Of a stretch of DNA of 64,000 bases, positions 1 through 7,687 are shown piece after piece. The position numbers and the translations under genes were made by a program. The notes below the pieces were generated by a model, which saw only the letters and a program-made list of their open reading frames with translations, made no database searches and was not told where the DNA came from. Source of the DNA: Acetobacteraceae bacterium B3987 (lineage in GTDB: Bacteria; Pseudomonadota; Alphaproteobacteria; Acetobacterales; Acetobacteraceae); NCBI GenBank assembly GCA_026537415.1, contig JAFNMF010000001.1, positions 1,015,112-1,079,111 of the forward strand, written 5' to 3'. Position 1 is the first letter of the stretch, and each line of letters starts with the position of its first letter.

Positions 1-507
1 GAGCGTTTCAGCACCGATGCTGATGGCCGTCGTTGGTTCCGTAGCCGTGATTCAGGGTTTCTCATGAAGGGGCATCTCTTCGTGACGGGCCGGATGGAGA
101 ATAGTCTCTTCATTGGTGAACAGCGTTATGATCCTGATGATCTGGCACAGGCTGTCCGGCAGGCCTGCCCTGTGTTCAGCAGCCGAGGTGTAACGGTGTT
201 CCGGCATGAGGGAGAGCTATGCGTGATGGGTGAATTGTCTCTGGCGCAAGTGAGGCAGGAAGCCGGGCATGAGAAGCTCTTGTCTGGGATGGCCCGTGCC
301 ATAAGGCAGGCCTGCCCGGTTCGAAAATTGCGCTGTGTTCTGGTGCGGCAGGGCGGCGTGCATCGCACGCCAAGCGGCAAGATTCGTCTTTCAGCAACGT
401 CTGAGGCTTTTGCGGCGGGGCATCTTCCTGTTGTGCAAGAGCAGCATTTTGGCCCGGATGAACTGGAAACAGTCGAGATTCTGGCTTGGGGGGAAACGCC
501 GCTATGA
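1..507 (+). CDS. Acyl-AMP ligase-like protein, C-terminal part (5' end outside window)
   Basis: The reading frame is open from base 1, so the gene starts outside the window; 168 residues are visible. The segment GFLMKGHLFVTGRMENSLFI resembles the late core motif of fatty acyl-AMP ligases (GFL..GELFVTGR.KDLII), and RTPSGKIRLS near residue 125 carries the lysine used for adenylation in the ANL superfamily. About 40 residues follow that lysine, so the C-terminal lid domain looks complete. The family activates a carboxylic acid as an acyl-adenylate and passes it to a carrier protein or CoA. It lies 72 bases upstream of two heptosyltransferase-family genes on the same strand and may share their transcript. 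The substrate cannot be told from this part, and the typical GRNHYPQD sequence is replaced by GEQRYDPDD, so the exact subfamily is uncertain. Confidence 0.62.
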   Translation, partial: ERFSTDADGRRWFRSRDSGFLMKGHLFVTGRMENSLFIGEQRYDPDDLAQAVRQACPVFSSRGVTVFRHEGELCVMGELSLAQVRQEAGHEKLLSGMARAIRQACPVRKLRCVLVRQGGVHRTPSGKIRLSATSEAFAAGHLPVVQEQHFGPDELETVEILAWGETPL

Positions 508-579
508 GCGGACATCACGGTGAAGGGTGCAGGCACGCCCGGGAGAGAGAAGAAGAGGCATGTGTGCAGGAGTGTGGCC

Positions 580-1749
580 ATGAGTGACAAGGACGAGATA
601 GTGCTGACACAGGCTGGTCCTGAAGGGATCCGCTATGACTTCAATGATGGTTGTCGTGTCTGTGTGCCAGAGGGAGCTCTGTGGGCAGTAAGATTGCGGG
701 ACTTGGATACGGATACGGTCCTGTTCTTTCAGGAGATCAATGGGGCTGGCATGGTGCAGAGCTTGAAGCGGTATTATATCCGCTTCGAGATCACTGTGTG
801 GAAGAATGGGGAAGAGTTCTTTACCCATGTCTGTGACCTGAAGGATCGTGAAGTCCTTATCACCATGAATATGGGTGGGTTGGGTGACCATATTGCTTGG
901 ATCGGGCAGGCGGCCACCTTTGTGGAGAAGCATGGATGCCGTGCGAGTTTTCTCGTAAATCCAGCCATGATCCCATTGTTTGAAGATGCCTATCCTCATA
1001 TCCGGTTCATTGATGATGATGACCAGGGCGACCGGCAATATTATGCCCATTACAAGGTGTTGGTCTTCTTCGGCGACACGGAGTTTACATGTCAGCCTAA
1101 TGATTACCGGCAGAGCGGGCTTGCCCATATGGGGGCCTACATACTGGGGCTATCGCCGCAGGATCGGAAGCCACGTATCGTTGCCGACCCGGGGGGACGC
1201 CCCATGGAGGAACCTTATGTCTGTATTGGGGCCCAAGCCTCAGGGCTTAGCAAATATTGGAATAATCCCCGTGGCTGGTATGACCTGATCCGCTTCCTGA
1301 AGGAAAAAGGTTACAAGGTTGTCTGTATTGATAAGGAGCGTGTCTCCGGGCCGATTACGGCCACACGGACCATTCCTCACGGGGCTCAGGATGAGACTGG
1401 GAATCGCCCGCTGCCAGAACGTGTCCGTTGGCTGCAACATGCTGAATTTTTCGTGGGAACCTCTTCCGGTTTGGCATGGCTGGCTTGGGCTGCTGGAGCA
1501 AAGGTGGTCATGATCAGCGGCTATACGGAGCCGTATAATGAGTTCCATACGCCTTATCGCATCATCAATAGAAACGTCTGCAATAGCTGTGCCAATGATG
1601 TGAATATTGAGCTGAAACCTGACGATCCCTTCTTCTGCCCCCGCCATAAGGGGACGGAGCGGATGTTTGAATGTTCCCGGGGGATTTCTTTCACGCAGGT
1701 GAAAACAACTATTGAGCAGATTCCGGGGTTTGGGGAGCTGTCAGAATGA
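580..1749 (+). CDS. Autotransporter strand-loop-strand O-heptosyltransferase family protein (first of two)
   Basis: 389 residues. The sequence matches the bacterial autotransporter heptosyltransferase family (TibC/AAH type), which transfers heptose to serines of autotransporter passenger domains in the cytoplasm. Visible landmarks are an N-terminal beta domain (about residues 1-85), a GGLGDHIAW loop at the start of the GT-B fold, and GTSSGLAWLAWAAG in the C-terminal sugar-nucleotide half. Four cysteines, C334, C337, C353 and C365 (CNSC, FCPRHKGTER, FEC), have the layout of the iron-binding finger of TibC. An in-frame GTG at 520 exists, but ATG 580 is preceded by AGGAG at 568-572 and is preferred. 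The stop overlaps the start of the next gene (ATGA), so the two are translationally coupled. No autotransporter substrate is in the window. Confidence 0.85.
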   Translation: MSDKDEIVLTQAGPEGIRYDFNDGCRVCVPEGALWAVRLRDLDTDTVLFFQEINGAGMVQSLKRYYIRFEITVWKNGEEFFTHVCDLKDREVLITMNMGGLGDHIAWIGQAATFVEKHGCRASFLVNPAMIPLFEDAYPHIRFIDDDDQGDRQYYAHYKVLVFFGDTEFTCQPNDYRQSGLAHMGAYILGLSPQDRKPRIVADPGGRPMEEPYVCIGAQASGLSKYWNNPRGWYDLIRFLKEKGYKVVCIDKERVSGPITATRTIPHGAQDETGNRPLPERVRWLQHAEFFVGTSSGLAWLAWAAGAKVVMISGYTEPYNEFHTPYRIINRNVCNSCANDVNIELKPDDPFFCPRHKGTERMFECSRGISFTQVKTTIEQIPGFGELSE

Positions 1750-3260
1750 CTGAAAAGAAAACGGAACGTGTCCTGCAGGATATTGTTGCTCTGAAGCCCC
1801 CTTCATCCGCCTCTATATTGCCCTTTACGGAAGAAACAGTGGCTTCCAGCACGGAGGAGCAGAAGGAGTCTACGGTTCTTTCTACGACTGAATTGCCGTC
1901 TGTTTCCTCTGGGGTAAGTGCTGCGGAGCCGAAGAAGAAAGATGATGGTGTAGAGCGGCTACCCAATTTCCCGTTCCCGGCACCAGAGATGGAGCCTACC
2001 CAGGAGGGGCCTTACGGCCTGCGCTATGACTTTAACCTCGGCGTCCGGATAAAGATGCCGCCGGGTGAGAAATGGCGGATACGCTTCTGGGATATGGAGA
2101 CCGATACCTGCCTGTATGATGGAAAGGCTGGAGGGGAATATGTTTCTTCTCGTAAGAAACATTTTCTGCATGTGTTCATTGAGCTGTTTGAAGATGAGGA
2201 GCTTGTTTGGACACATGAATATGATGCGCGGAGGAAAAAGGTCGCCATCATCATGCCAACAGGAACGTTAGGGGACCCTCTGGGGTGGGTGCCGTATGTC
2301 GACCGGTTTGGGCAGAAGCATGATTGCGACATGATTGTCGTGACCAGCGAGGTGATTGTCGACCTTATGGGGCCAGCCTACCCGCATATCCGCTTCCTGA
2401 AGGAGTCTGAGTTTGCGGCGGTGAAAGGCGAACTCTATGCCAGCTATTATATCGGATTGTTTTTCCATGATGAGGAACAGGCATGGCAGCCACGGGATTT
2501 CCGTGCCGTTGGCCTCCATCGGACAGCTGGATGGATTCTGGGGGTAGACCCGACCGAGATTCGTCCTCGGGTTGTCATCGAGAAGGCCGATACACGTCCG
2601 ATAGAAGAACCTTATGTGGTGGTGGCCGTGCAGGCATCCTGTGCTTGTAAGATGTGGCAGAACCCGTTCGGCTGGCTGGATACGGTCCAGTATCTGAAGA
2701 AGATGGGTTATCGTGTCATCTGCATCGATAAGGAACCAGTGGTCGGGCATAATATCACATGGAATTATATGCCTAATGGTGTGGAAGATGAGACAGGTGA
2801 TCGCCCGCTGTCAGAACGGGCTCGCTGGATAAAACATGCCGAGTTTTTTGTCGGTCTGTCTTCTGGTCTCTCATGGCTTGCGTGGGCTGTTGGTACGCCT
2901 GTCGTTATGATTAGTGGTTTTACAGACCCGATCAACGAGTTCCATACGCCGTACCGTGTGTTTAGTAATCATGGCTGTAATAGTTGTTGGCATGATTTAC
3001 GGACACCCTTCCAGCATAATGATTATCTTTTCTGTCCTCGGCATAAAGGGACAGAGCGAGCCTTTGAATGTACACGCAATATCAGCACATCTTACGTGCT
3101 GTCTGTCATTAAGCAGCTTTGTCGGGATCGTGGCCTTGTACCACCTGCTGTGGCGGCTGGTGAGCCATGGCCTGATGATGCAGAGCGGGTGAATGAGGTC
3201 GCAAAAGCGGTAGGAAAGAGGGGGTATGAGCACCGGCACGAAATCTACTGGAAGCTCTGA
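1746..3260 (+). CDS. Autotransporter O-heptosyltransferase family protein (second of two)
   Basis: 504 residues, a paralogue of the gene before it. It shares the order of beta domain, GTLGDPLGW loop, GLSSGLSWLAWAVG and the four-cysteine finger (C411, C414, C430, C442). It differs by an N-terminal extension of about 75 residues rich in Ser, Thr, Glu and Lys, probably disordered. Its ATG lies inside the stop of the upstream gene (ATGA overlap), so both products are likely made in linked amounts. Known family members form large homo-oligomers; a hetero-complex here, or different acceptor specificities, is inference only. The gene is followed by 115 bases without a gene before trhO. Confidence 0.85.
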   Translation: MTEKKTERVLQDIVALKPPSSASILPFTEETVASSTEEQKESTVLSTTELPSVSSGVSAAEPKKKDDGVERLPNFPFPAPEMEPTQEGPYGLRYDFNLGVRIKMPPGEKWRIRFWDMETDTCLYDGKAGGEYVSSRKKHFLHVFIELFEDEELVWTHEYDARRKKVAIIMPTGTLGDPLGWVPYVDRFGQKHDCDMIVVTSEVIVDLMGPAYPHIRFLKESEFAAVKGELYASYYIGLFFHDEEQAWQPRDFRAVGLHRTAGWILGVDPTEIRPRVVIEKADTRPIEEPYVVVAVQASCACKMWQNPFGWLDTVQYLKKMGYRVICIDKEPVVGHNITWNYMPNGVEDETGDRPLSERARWIKHAEFFVGLSSGLSWLAWAVGTPVVMISGFTDPINEFHTPYRVFSNHGCNSCWHDLRTPFQHNDYLFCPRHKGTERAFECTRNISTSYVLSVIKQLCRDRGLVPPAVAAGEPWPDDAERVNEVAKAVGKRGYEHRHEIYWKL

Positions 3261-3375
3261 TTGTTGGTGAGGGCGGATGTCTTCTGCCTTCTTATCAAGC
3301 TCGAAAGGGTGTCATTTATAGGGTGGCCTGCTAGAAGGGCCGTCAGGTTCCTTCTTTGCGAGAATGGTTGACTGA

Positions 3376-4320
3376 ATGACAACTACATCCCTGCCGGTCT
3401 GTGTGGCCGCCCTTTATCATTTTACCTCATTTGAGGATCATGCAGCCTTGCGCCAGCCTCTTCTGGATGTGTGCCAGAAGGAAGGCGTCAAAGGCAGTTT
3501 GCTGCTGGCCCGTGAGGGTATCAATGGTACGATTGCCGGGTCAGATGAAGGTATTGATGCCGTTCTGGCCTATATCAACAGTCTGCCGGGTTGCGCCGGG
3601 TTCGATTACAAGAAGTCCCGTGCGAAAACGATGCCTTTCCTGCGCATGAAGGTGCGACTGAAGAAAGAGATCGTCACGATGGGGCAGCCGGACATTGACC
3701 CGCATGTCTGTGTTGGCCGTTATGTTGAGCCAAAAGACTGGAATGCCCTGATTTCTGACCCTGACACGGTCGTGATGGATACCCGTAATGATTATGAAGT
3801 GGCCATCGGGACATTCCGTGGGGCCGTGGATCCGAACTTGAAGACCTTCCGGGCTTTTCCGGATTGGTTCCGTAATTGGCGGAAAGAGGTGGAAGCGCAG
3901 GGCCGTACACCGAAGATCGCCATGTTCTGCACCGGGGGCATCCGGTGTGAGAAATCCACCGCCTTTGCCCGTCAGGAAGGTGTGGAGGATGTGTATCACC
4001 TCAAGGGTGGCATCCTGAAATATCTGGAAGAAATCCCGGAGGAAGAGAGCCTGTGGGATGGCGAATGTTTCGTGTTCGACCAGCGTGTGTCAGTCGGGCA
4101 TGGGCTGAAGTTGGGTAAATATGATCTTTGCCATGCCTGCCGTGCGCCCATCAGTGCGGAGGACAAACAGTCCTCTCATTATGAGGAGGGGGTGAGCTGC
4201 CCGCATTGTTACGGGCAGAGGACAGAAGCCCAGCGTCAGCGGTACCGTGAACGCCAGCGGCAGGCGCAGCTAGCAGAACAGCAGGGTCGTACCCATCTGG
4301 GGGATGAGGCGCAGGGCTGA
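3376..4320 (+). CDS. trhO: tRNA uridine-5-oxyacetic acid pathway hydroxylase TrhO (rhodanese-like)
   Basis: 314 residues. Members of this family (formerly YceA) hydroxylate uridine 34 in tRNA anticodons to 5-hydroxyuridine, using oxygen. An N-terminal acylphosphatase-like domain (about residues 1-95) is followed by a rhodanese domain whose active loop reads [14 protein letters not shown], with catalytic Cys185. The C-terminus has two CxxC pairs (CHAC and CPHC, about residues 255-280), as in full-length homologues, and ends in an Arg/Gln-rich tail. It stands alone, with a bidirectional hairpin at 4342-4374 after it. Confidence 0.93.
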   Translation: MTTTSLPVCVAALYHFTSFEDHAALRQPLLDVCQKEGVKGSLLLAREGINGTIAGSDEGIDAVLAYINSLPGCAGFDYKKSRAKTMPFLRMKVRLKKEIVTMGQPDIDPHVCVGRYVEPKDWNALISDPDTVVMDTRNDYEVAIGTFRGAVDPNLKTFRAFPDWFRNWRKEVEAQGRTPKIAMFCTGGIRCEKSTAFARQEGVEDVYHLKGGILKYLEEIPEEESLWDGECFVFDQRVSVGHGLKLGKYDLCHACRAPISAEDKQSSHYEEGVSCPHCYGQRTEAQRQRYRERQRQAQLAEQQGRTHLGDEAQG

Positions 4321-4341
4321 TTCCGGTCTTCATCTCGTGGG

Positions 4342-4374
4342 AAAAGGCGTCTTCCATGTCAGGAGACGCCTTTT
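4342..4374. terminator. Bidirectional terminator between trhO and the copper receptor gene
   Basis: AAAAGGCGTCT (4342-4352) pairs perfectly with AGACGCCTTTT (4364-4374) around an 11-base loop. The A and T runs at the stem ends make it usable from both strands, which suits two convergent genes. Confidence 0.85.
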
Positions 4375-4380
4375 CTGTTT

Positions 4381-6723
4381 TCAGAAATGTTCCCGCAGGG
4401 TCAGGTTGACAGAACGGCCCATGCCCAGAACAGGCCCGGGAGGGCTGCCTGCCGTGCTGACAGCACGGCCCCCCAGTGGCAGGGCGTAACGCTGGTTCAG
4501 CAGGTTATCGAGGCTGACATCCAGCTGAAGATAACGGGACCAGTGATACCCTGCTCCGAGATTGAACAGCGCATAACCGGGTGTGCGTGGTTCATTGCGG
4601 ACCCAGTCCACTGTGTGTTTTGCTTTGACCAGCACGACTTCCGCCATGCCATGCCACGGGCCGAAATGCTCATGCAGGCGGATGGTTCCATTAAGGGGCA
4701 TCTGCTGATACAGGCCGGAATGGGTCTTGAAGTCCTGCCCCCGCACCCAGTTCAGATTTGCTGAGAGTTCGCCCGTGCCCCAGTGTGTGTTGTCCCATAA
4801 GGTTGCCCGGCTGGACGCATTGATGCCGTAGCTCTGGGCATTATGGTTGACGAACTGGAGCAGATTGAACCCTCGTGACAGGGCACCGATACGCACGACG
4901 TTAATGTAATTGTGCGTGTAGGTGTAGAAAGGCTGGATCATGGCCTCCCACTGGTGATCGTCTGCATCATGGAAGCGGAATGTCACGCTGGTGGTGTTGG
5001 CGACTTCAGGCTTTAGGTTCAGATTGCCGACATAGCCGTTGCCATCGCCGAACCAGTTGATCATTCGGGTGGTCATGCTCTCCCGGCTCCAGCCATAGCG
5101 TTCATATAGGTTGGGGGAGCGTGTCTTGCGGGCATAGCCGCCTTCAATGTTCAGATAGGCGCTGGCCCGGTAGCGCAGAAGAGCCGTGACATCGAAATTG
5201 TCATCCGTACGCCCCCGGCGGGCACTGTTAAAAGCACGGGCTGCCGCCTGATTGGTGCTGCCCATGCTCATGCCGCTCATTCCCATGCCAGACATTCCCA
5301 TACCGGACATGCTGCTCATGCCCATCATGGACATGCCGCCCCCCATACTCATTCCGCTCATGGAGGATGACAGACCCTGATAGGGGGAGACCGGGCCAGT
5401 ATTCATCATGATGACATCACTGCGCATGCCGAGTTCGGAGGAGAGGCGGGGCGTCCATTGGGCATTCCACTGGATGAAATGGCCGAGATGGTCCCGATGG
5501 GCCCCATTCAGGCTGTGGAAGGTGCCCGGTCCCATCATCATGCTGCCCATGACAGGCGGCCACCAGTCATTGAGACCATCATGACTGAAAGCACTTCCCA
5601 CCTTGAGCTGATGGCTCCGGCCAAGGGGAAGTGTCGCAACGAGGCTATACCCTGCCGTCCGGCCATCACTGTTCATGGGCATACCGGTCGTGGCACTGTG
5701 GCCGCCTTTATCGGCCAGCATGTTCATGGCATGGGTGACACGCTGCCAGTAGCCTCTGGCCTCCAGCGTGCCCCAGCTGAACGTGCCGGTATATTTGCCG
5801 TTCACGAAGGTGGAGCGGTTGTTGGTTTCATCCATGTACTGGTTGGGGAAGCCCTCATAGGGTGTGTCCTGCTGGCCGAATGTCAGGCTGAAAAGATGGT
5901 TCTTCAGTTTCAGTCCAGCCGTCACGTCATGATTGAAGCTGAGATAGTTGCTGGAGAGAACCCGTCCCCCACGTCCTCCGGCTGTGTAATCGCTGGCATG
6001 GGTGTAAGAGCCACTATAGCGCAGGCTGAGCATGTCATTGGCAACCGTGATGGAACCACCGGCACCGGAGCCGCCACCATTGCTGCGCCAGTCTTCCCGT
6101 CCATCGCCTGTTACGAGGATTTTGCCTTCCTTGGCGAATTGCGGGTCTTTCCGTTCCACGGAGATGGTGCCTCCCGTGCTGTCCCCGCCGAGGCTGACAG
6201 GTGTGATCCCTGCAATGGCCACGCTGTGGGAGACTTCATCAAGGCTGATCTGGGAGAGGGCGGGGTTCATATGGTTGGGACAGTCCGCCATCAGGGGCAT
6301 GCCATCCACGAAGGTGGCAACTCGGTCATCGGCCATGCCGTTGAGAACCGGCAGGCTGGCAATGCCTCCTGTTTTGTAACTGCTGAAGCCCGGTATGTCA
6401 CGGAATAGGGCTGCCGTATCGGTTGCCTGTGTGAAGGGGCGTCGTGTGGCCGTGACGTTGATTTGTTCAGCTGTGTGAGTGGTGGATGACGTGGCCGTCT
6501 TGGGCGTCAGAGAGGCAGGAAGCTGCCGGATGGGGGTTATCTGTAGTTGATCGGCCGGGGCGGTTGTTCCGGTGTCCGGTGCGGTCTGGGCCTCTGCCTG
6601 TCTGGCTGGTAGGAGCAGGCTACTCAGCAGCAGGGTAGTCAGAGCCGAGAAAGACGGTAGGTGACGCAAAGCGTAGGCCGAACGTGTGATACGTTCGCCT
6701 TCACAAGGGGAGAAAATAGACAA
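4381..6723 (-). CDS. TonB-dependent copper receptor (OprC/NosA type) with Met-rich loop
   Basis: 780 residues. An outer-membrane beta-barrel that takes up copper with energy from TonB. The N-terminus shows a signal peptide ending near PARQAEAQ, then a plug domain (about residues 65-215) and the barrel. The C-terminus ends in Phe (NLTLREHF), as outer-membrane barrels do. A loop at about residues 452-487 holds 14 methionines within 34 residues, mostly in MSG/MSM/MGM steps; this is a likely Cu(I) ligand region. The frame opens at a TTG (6723) with GGATG just upstream and no in-frame ATG near, so the start is the least certain part. The next gene upstream on this strand is a His-rich DUF2946 protein, also linked to copper in other bacteria. 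Confidence 0.9.
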   Translation of the reverse strand: MSIFSPCEGERITRSAYALRHLPSFSALTTLLLSSLLLPARQAEAQTAPDTGTTAPADQLQITPIRQLPASLTPKTATSSTTHTAEQINVTATRRPFTQATDTAALFRDIPGFSSYKTGGIASLPVLNGMADDRVATFVDGMPLMADCPNHMNPALSQISLDEVSHSVAIAGITPVSLGGDSTGGTISVERKDPQFAKEGKILVTGDGREDWRSNGGGSGAGGSITVANDMLSLRYSGSYTHASDYTAGGRGGRVLSSNYLSFNHDVTAGLKLKNHLFSLTFGQQDTPYEGFPNQYMDETNNRSTFVNGKYTGTFSWGTLEARGYWQRVTHAMNMLADKGGHSATTGMPMNSDGRTAGYSLVATLPLGRSHQLKVGSAFSHDGLNDWWPPVMGSMMMGPGTFHSLNGAHRDHLGHFIQWNAQWTPRLSSELGMRSDVIMMNTGPVSPYQGLSSSMSGMSMGGGMSMMGMSSMSGMGMSGMGMSGMSMGSTNQAAARAFNSARRGRTDDNFDVTALLRYRASAYLNIEGGYARKTRSPNLYERYGWSRESMTTRMINWFGDGNGYVGNLNLKPEVANTTSVTFRFHDADDHQWEAMIQPFYTYTHNYINVVRIGALSRGFNLLQFVNHNAQSYGINASSRATLWDNTHWGTGELSANLNWVRGQDFKTHSGLYQQMPLNGTIRLHEHFGPWHGMAEVVLVKAKHTVDWVRNEPRTPGYALFNLGAGYHWSRYLQLDVSLDNLLNQRYALPLGGRAVSTAGSPPGPVLGMGRSVNLTLREHF

Positions 6724-6788
6724 AGCTCATCCATTCTGAAGAAAGCATACGGAAAGGCCGATACGCAGCCTTCTTCAGGCTGGATCGG

Positions 6789-7331
6789 TCAGGTGAGTGC
6801 GTGATTCAGGATGAATGAGGGTGGCCCACGACTGGGGGGACGTTGCCGGGTCGGTTCCGGTGGGGCTTGTGCAGGATGCGCCGCCTGCCAGACCTGCCGA
6901 GACAGCCGGGTATAGCTGAGCAGTACGGCAAGGACCGTCAGGGCAAGCAGAACGTGACTCAGCAGGGGGCAGAGCGGGCAGTCCAGCCCGTGGTGGTGAT
7001 GGTGTTCCCCAGAATGATGATGGGTCTTCATTTGATCGGAAGGGGCCGTGGAGGCCCTGGGATGGCAGTGCTGGTGCCTGCTCTGCATCATGCCGTCATG
7101 GTCCATGTCGGGCATGGCGGATGCAGGCTGTGTAACCGCTGCGGGAGCGATATCAATGCCTGTCAGTCGCAGGATGGCCGCTCTGGGGCTTTCATCGGGC
7201 AGGCTGGAGGCCGTGAGAAGAAGCTGTGCCCCAAAGCCCAGCAGCATGACCAGCCCCATGAGGAGGCGTAACGGACGCCAGCGCAGCAGGGCAGAGAGGG
7301 TCATCAGGCTGTGGGTGGGGGCGACAATCAT
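6789..7331 (-). CDS. DUF2946 family membrane protein, His/Met-rich
   Basis: 180 residues. A first hydrophobic segment (about 17-43) is followed by an exposed stretch with MPDMDHDGMM and two histidine runs (HHHSGEHHHHHG), then CPLCPLLSHVLLALTVLAVLL with a CPLC motif leading into a second membrane segment. The C-terminus PPSRGPPS fits the family. DUF2946 proteins often sit beside copper TonB receptors, as here (66 bases from the receptor gene). A role in periplasmic copper handling is inferred from metal-binding residues and context; no reaction is known. Confidence 0.75.
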   Translation of the reverse strand: MIVAPTHSLMTLSALLRWRPLRLLMGLVMLLGFGAQLLLTASSLPDESPRAAILRLTGIDIAPAAVTQPASAMPDMDHDGMMQSRHQHCHPRASTAPSDQMKTHHHSGEHHHHHGLDCPLCPLLSHVLLALTVLAVLLSYTRLSRQVWQAAHPAQAPPEPTRQRPPSRGPPSFILNHALT

Positions 7332-7334
7332 GCT

Positions 7335-7673
7335 TCAGTGACGGACTCCACCGGAGAGACAGGCCAGCAATGTTCCCAGCATGATCAGCCCAACCCCCAG
7401 ATAGGCTGTCAGGCTGAGGGGCTGACGGAAGATGGTCACACCGATGAGGACGATGCAGACAATCCCCACCCCGCACCAGACAGCATAGGCAATCCCGAGA
7501 GGGATGCACTTCAGGGCCTGTGCCAGACAGAAGAAGGCGGCTCCATAGAGCAGGAGCGAGCCGACGGTGGGCAGGGGCTTGCGGAACCCGTTGGAGATGT
7601 TGAGCAGGCTGGTTGCCAGAACCTCCAGAAGGATGGCCCCGAACAGGAAGAGCCAGGCGAGAAAGGGTGTCAT
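7335..7673 (-). CDS. SMR family small multidrug resistance transporter (EmrE-like)
   Basis: 112 residues, four predicted membrane helices, the normal SMR length. The membrane-embedded glutamate required for proton-drug exchange is present as E17 (GAILLEVLATSLL), and the helix-3 signature reads AYAVWCGVGIV with W66. Family members export lipophilic cations or guanidinium. The gene ends 3 bases before the DUF2946 gene and follows uvrA by 14 bases on the same strand. Whether this one carries quaternary cations or guanidinium cannot be read from the sequence. Confidence 0.9.
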   Translation of the reverse strand: MTPFLAWLFLFGAILLEVLATSLLNISNGFRKPLPTVGSLLLYGAAFFCLAQALKCIPLGIAYAVWCGVGIVCIVLIGVTIFRQPLSLTAYLGVGLIMLGTLLACLSGGVRH

Positions 7674-7687
7674 GCCCGCACCCTATA

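Noticed and set aside
5261-5360. DNA tandem repeat in the copper receptor gene
   Set aside because: The periodicity comes from repeated Met/Ser/Gly codons in a metal-binding loop; treated as a protein feature, not a separate repeat element.
5458-6408. 316-residue ORF opposite the copper receptor gene
   Set aside because: Antisense of the TonB receptor; no domain pattern and the receptor frame is certain.
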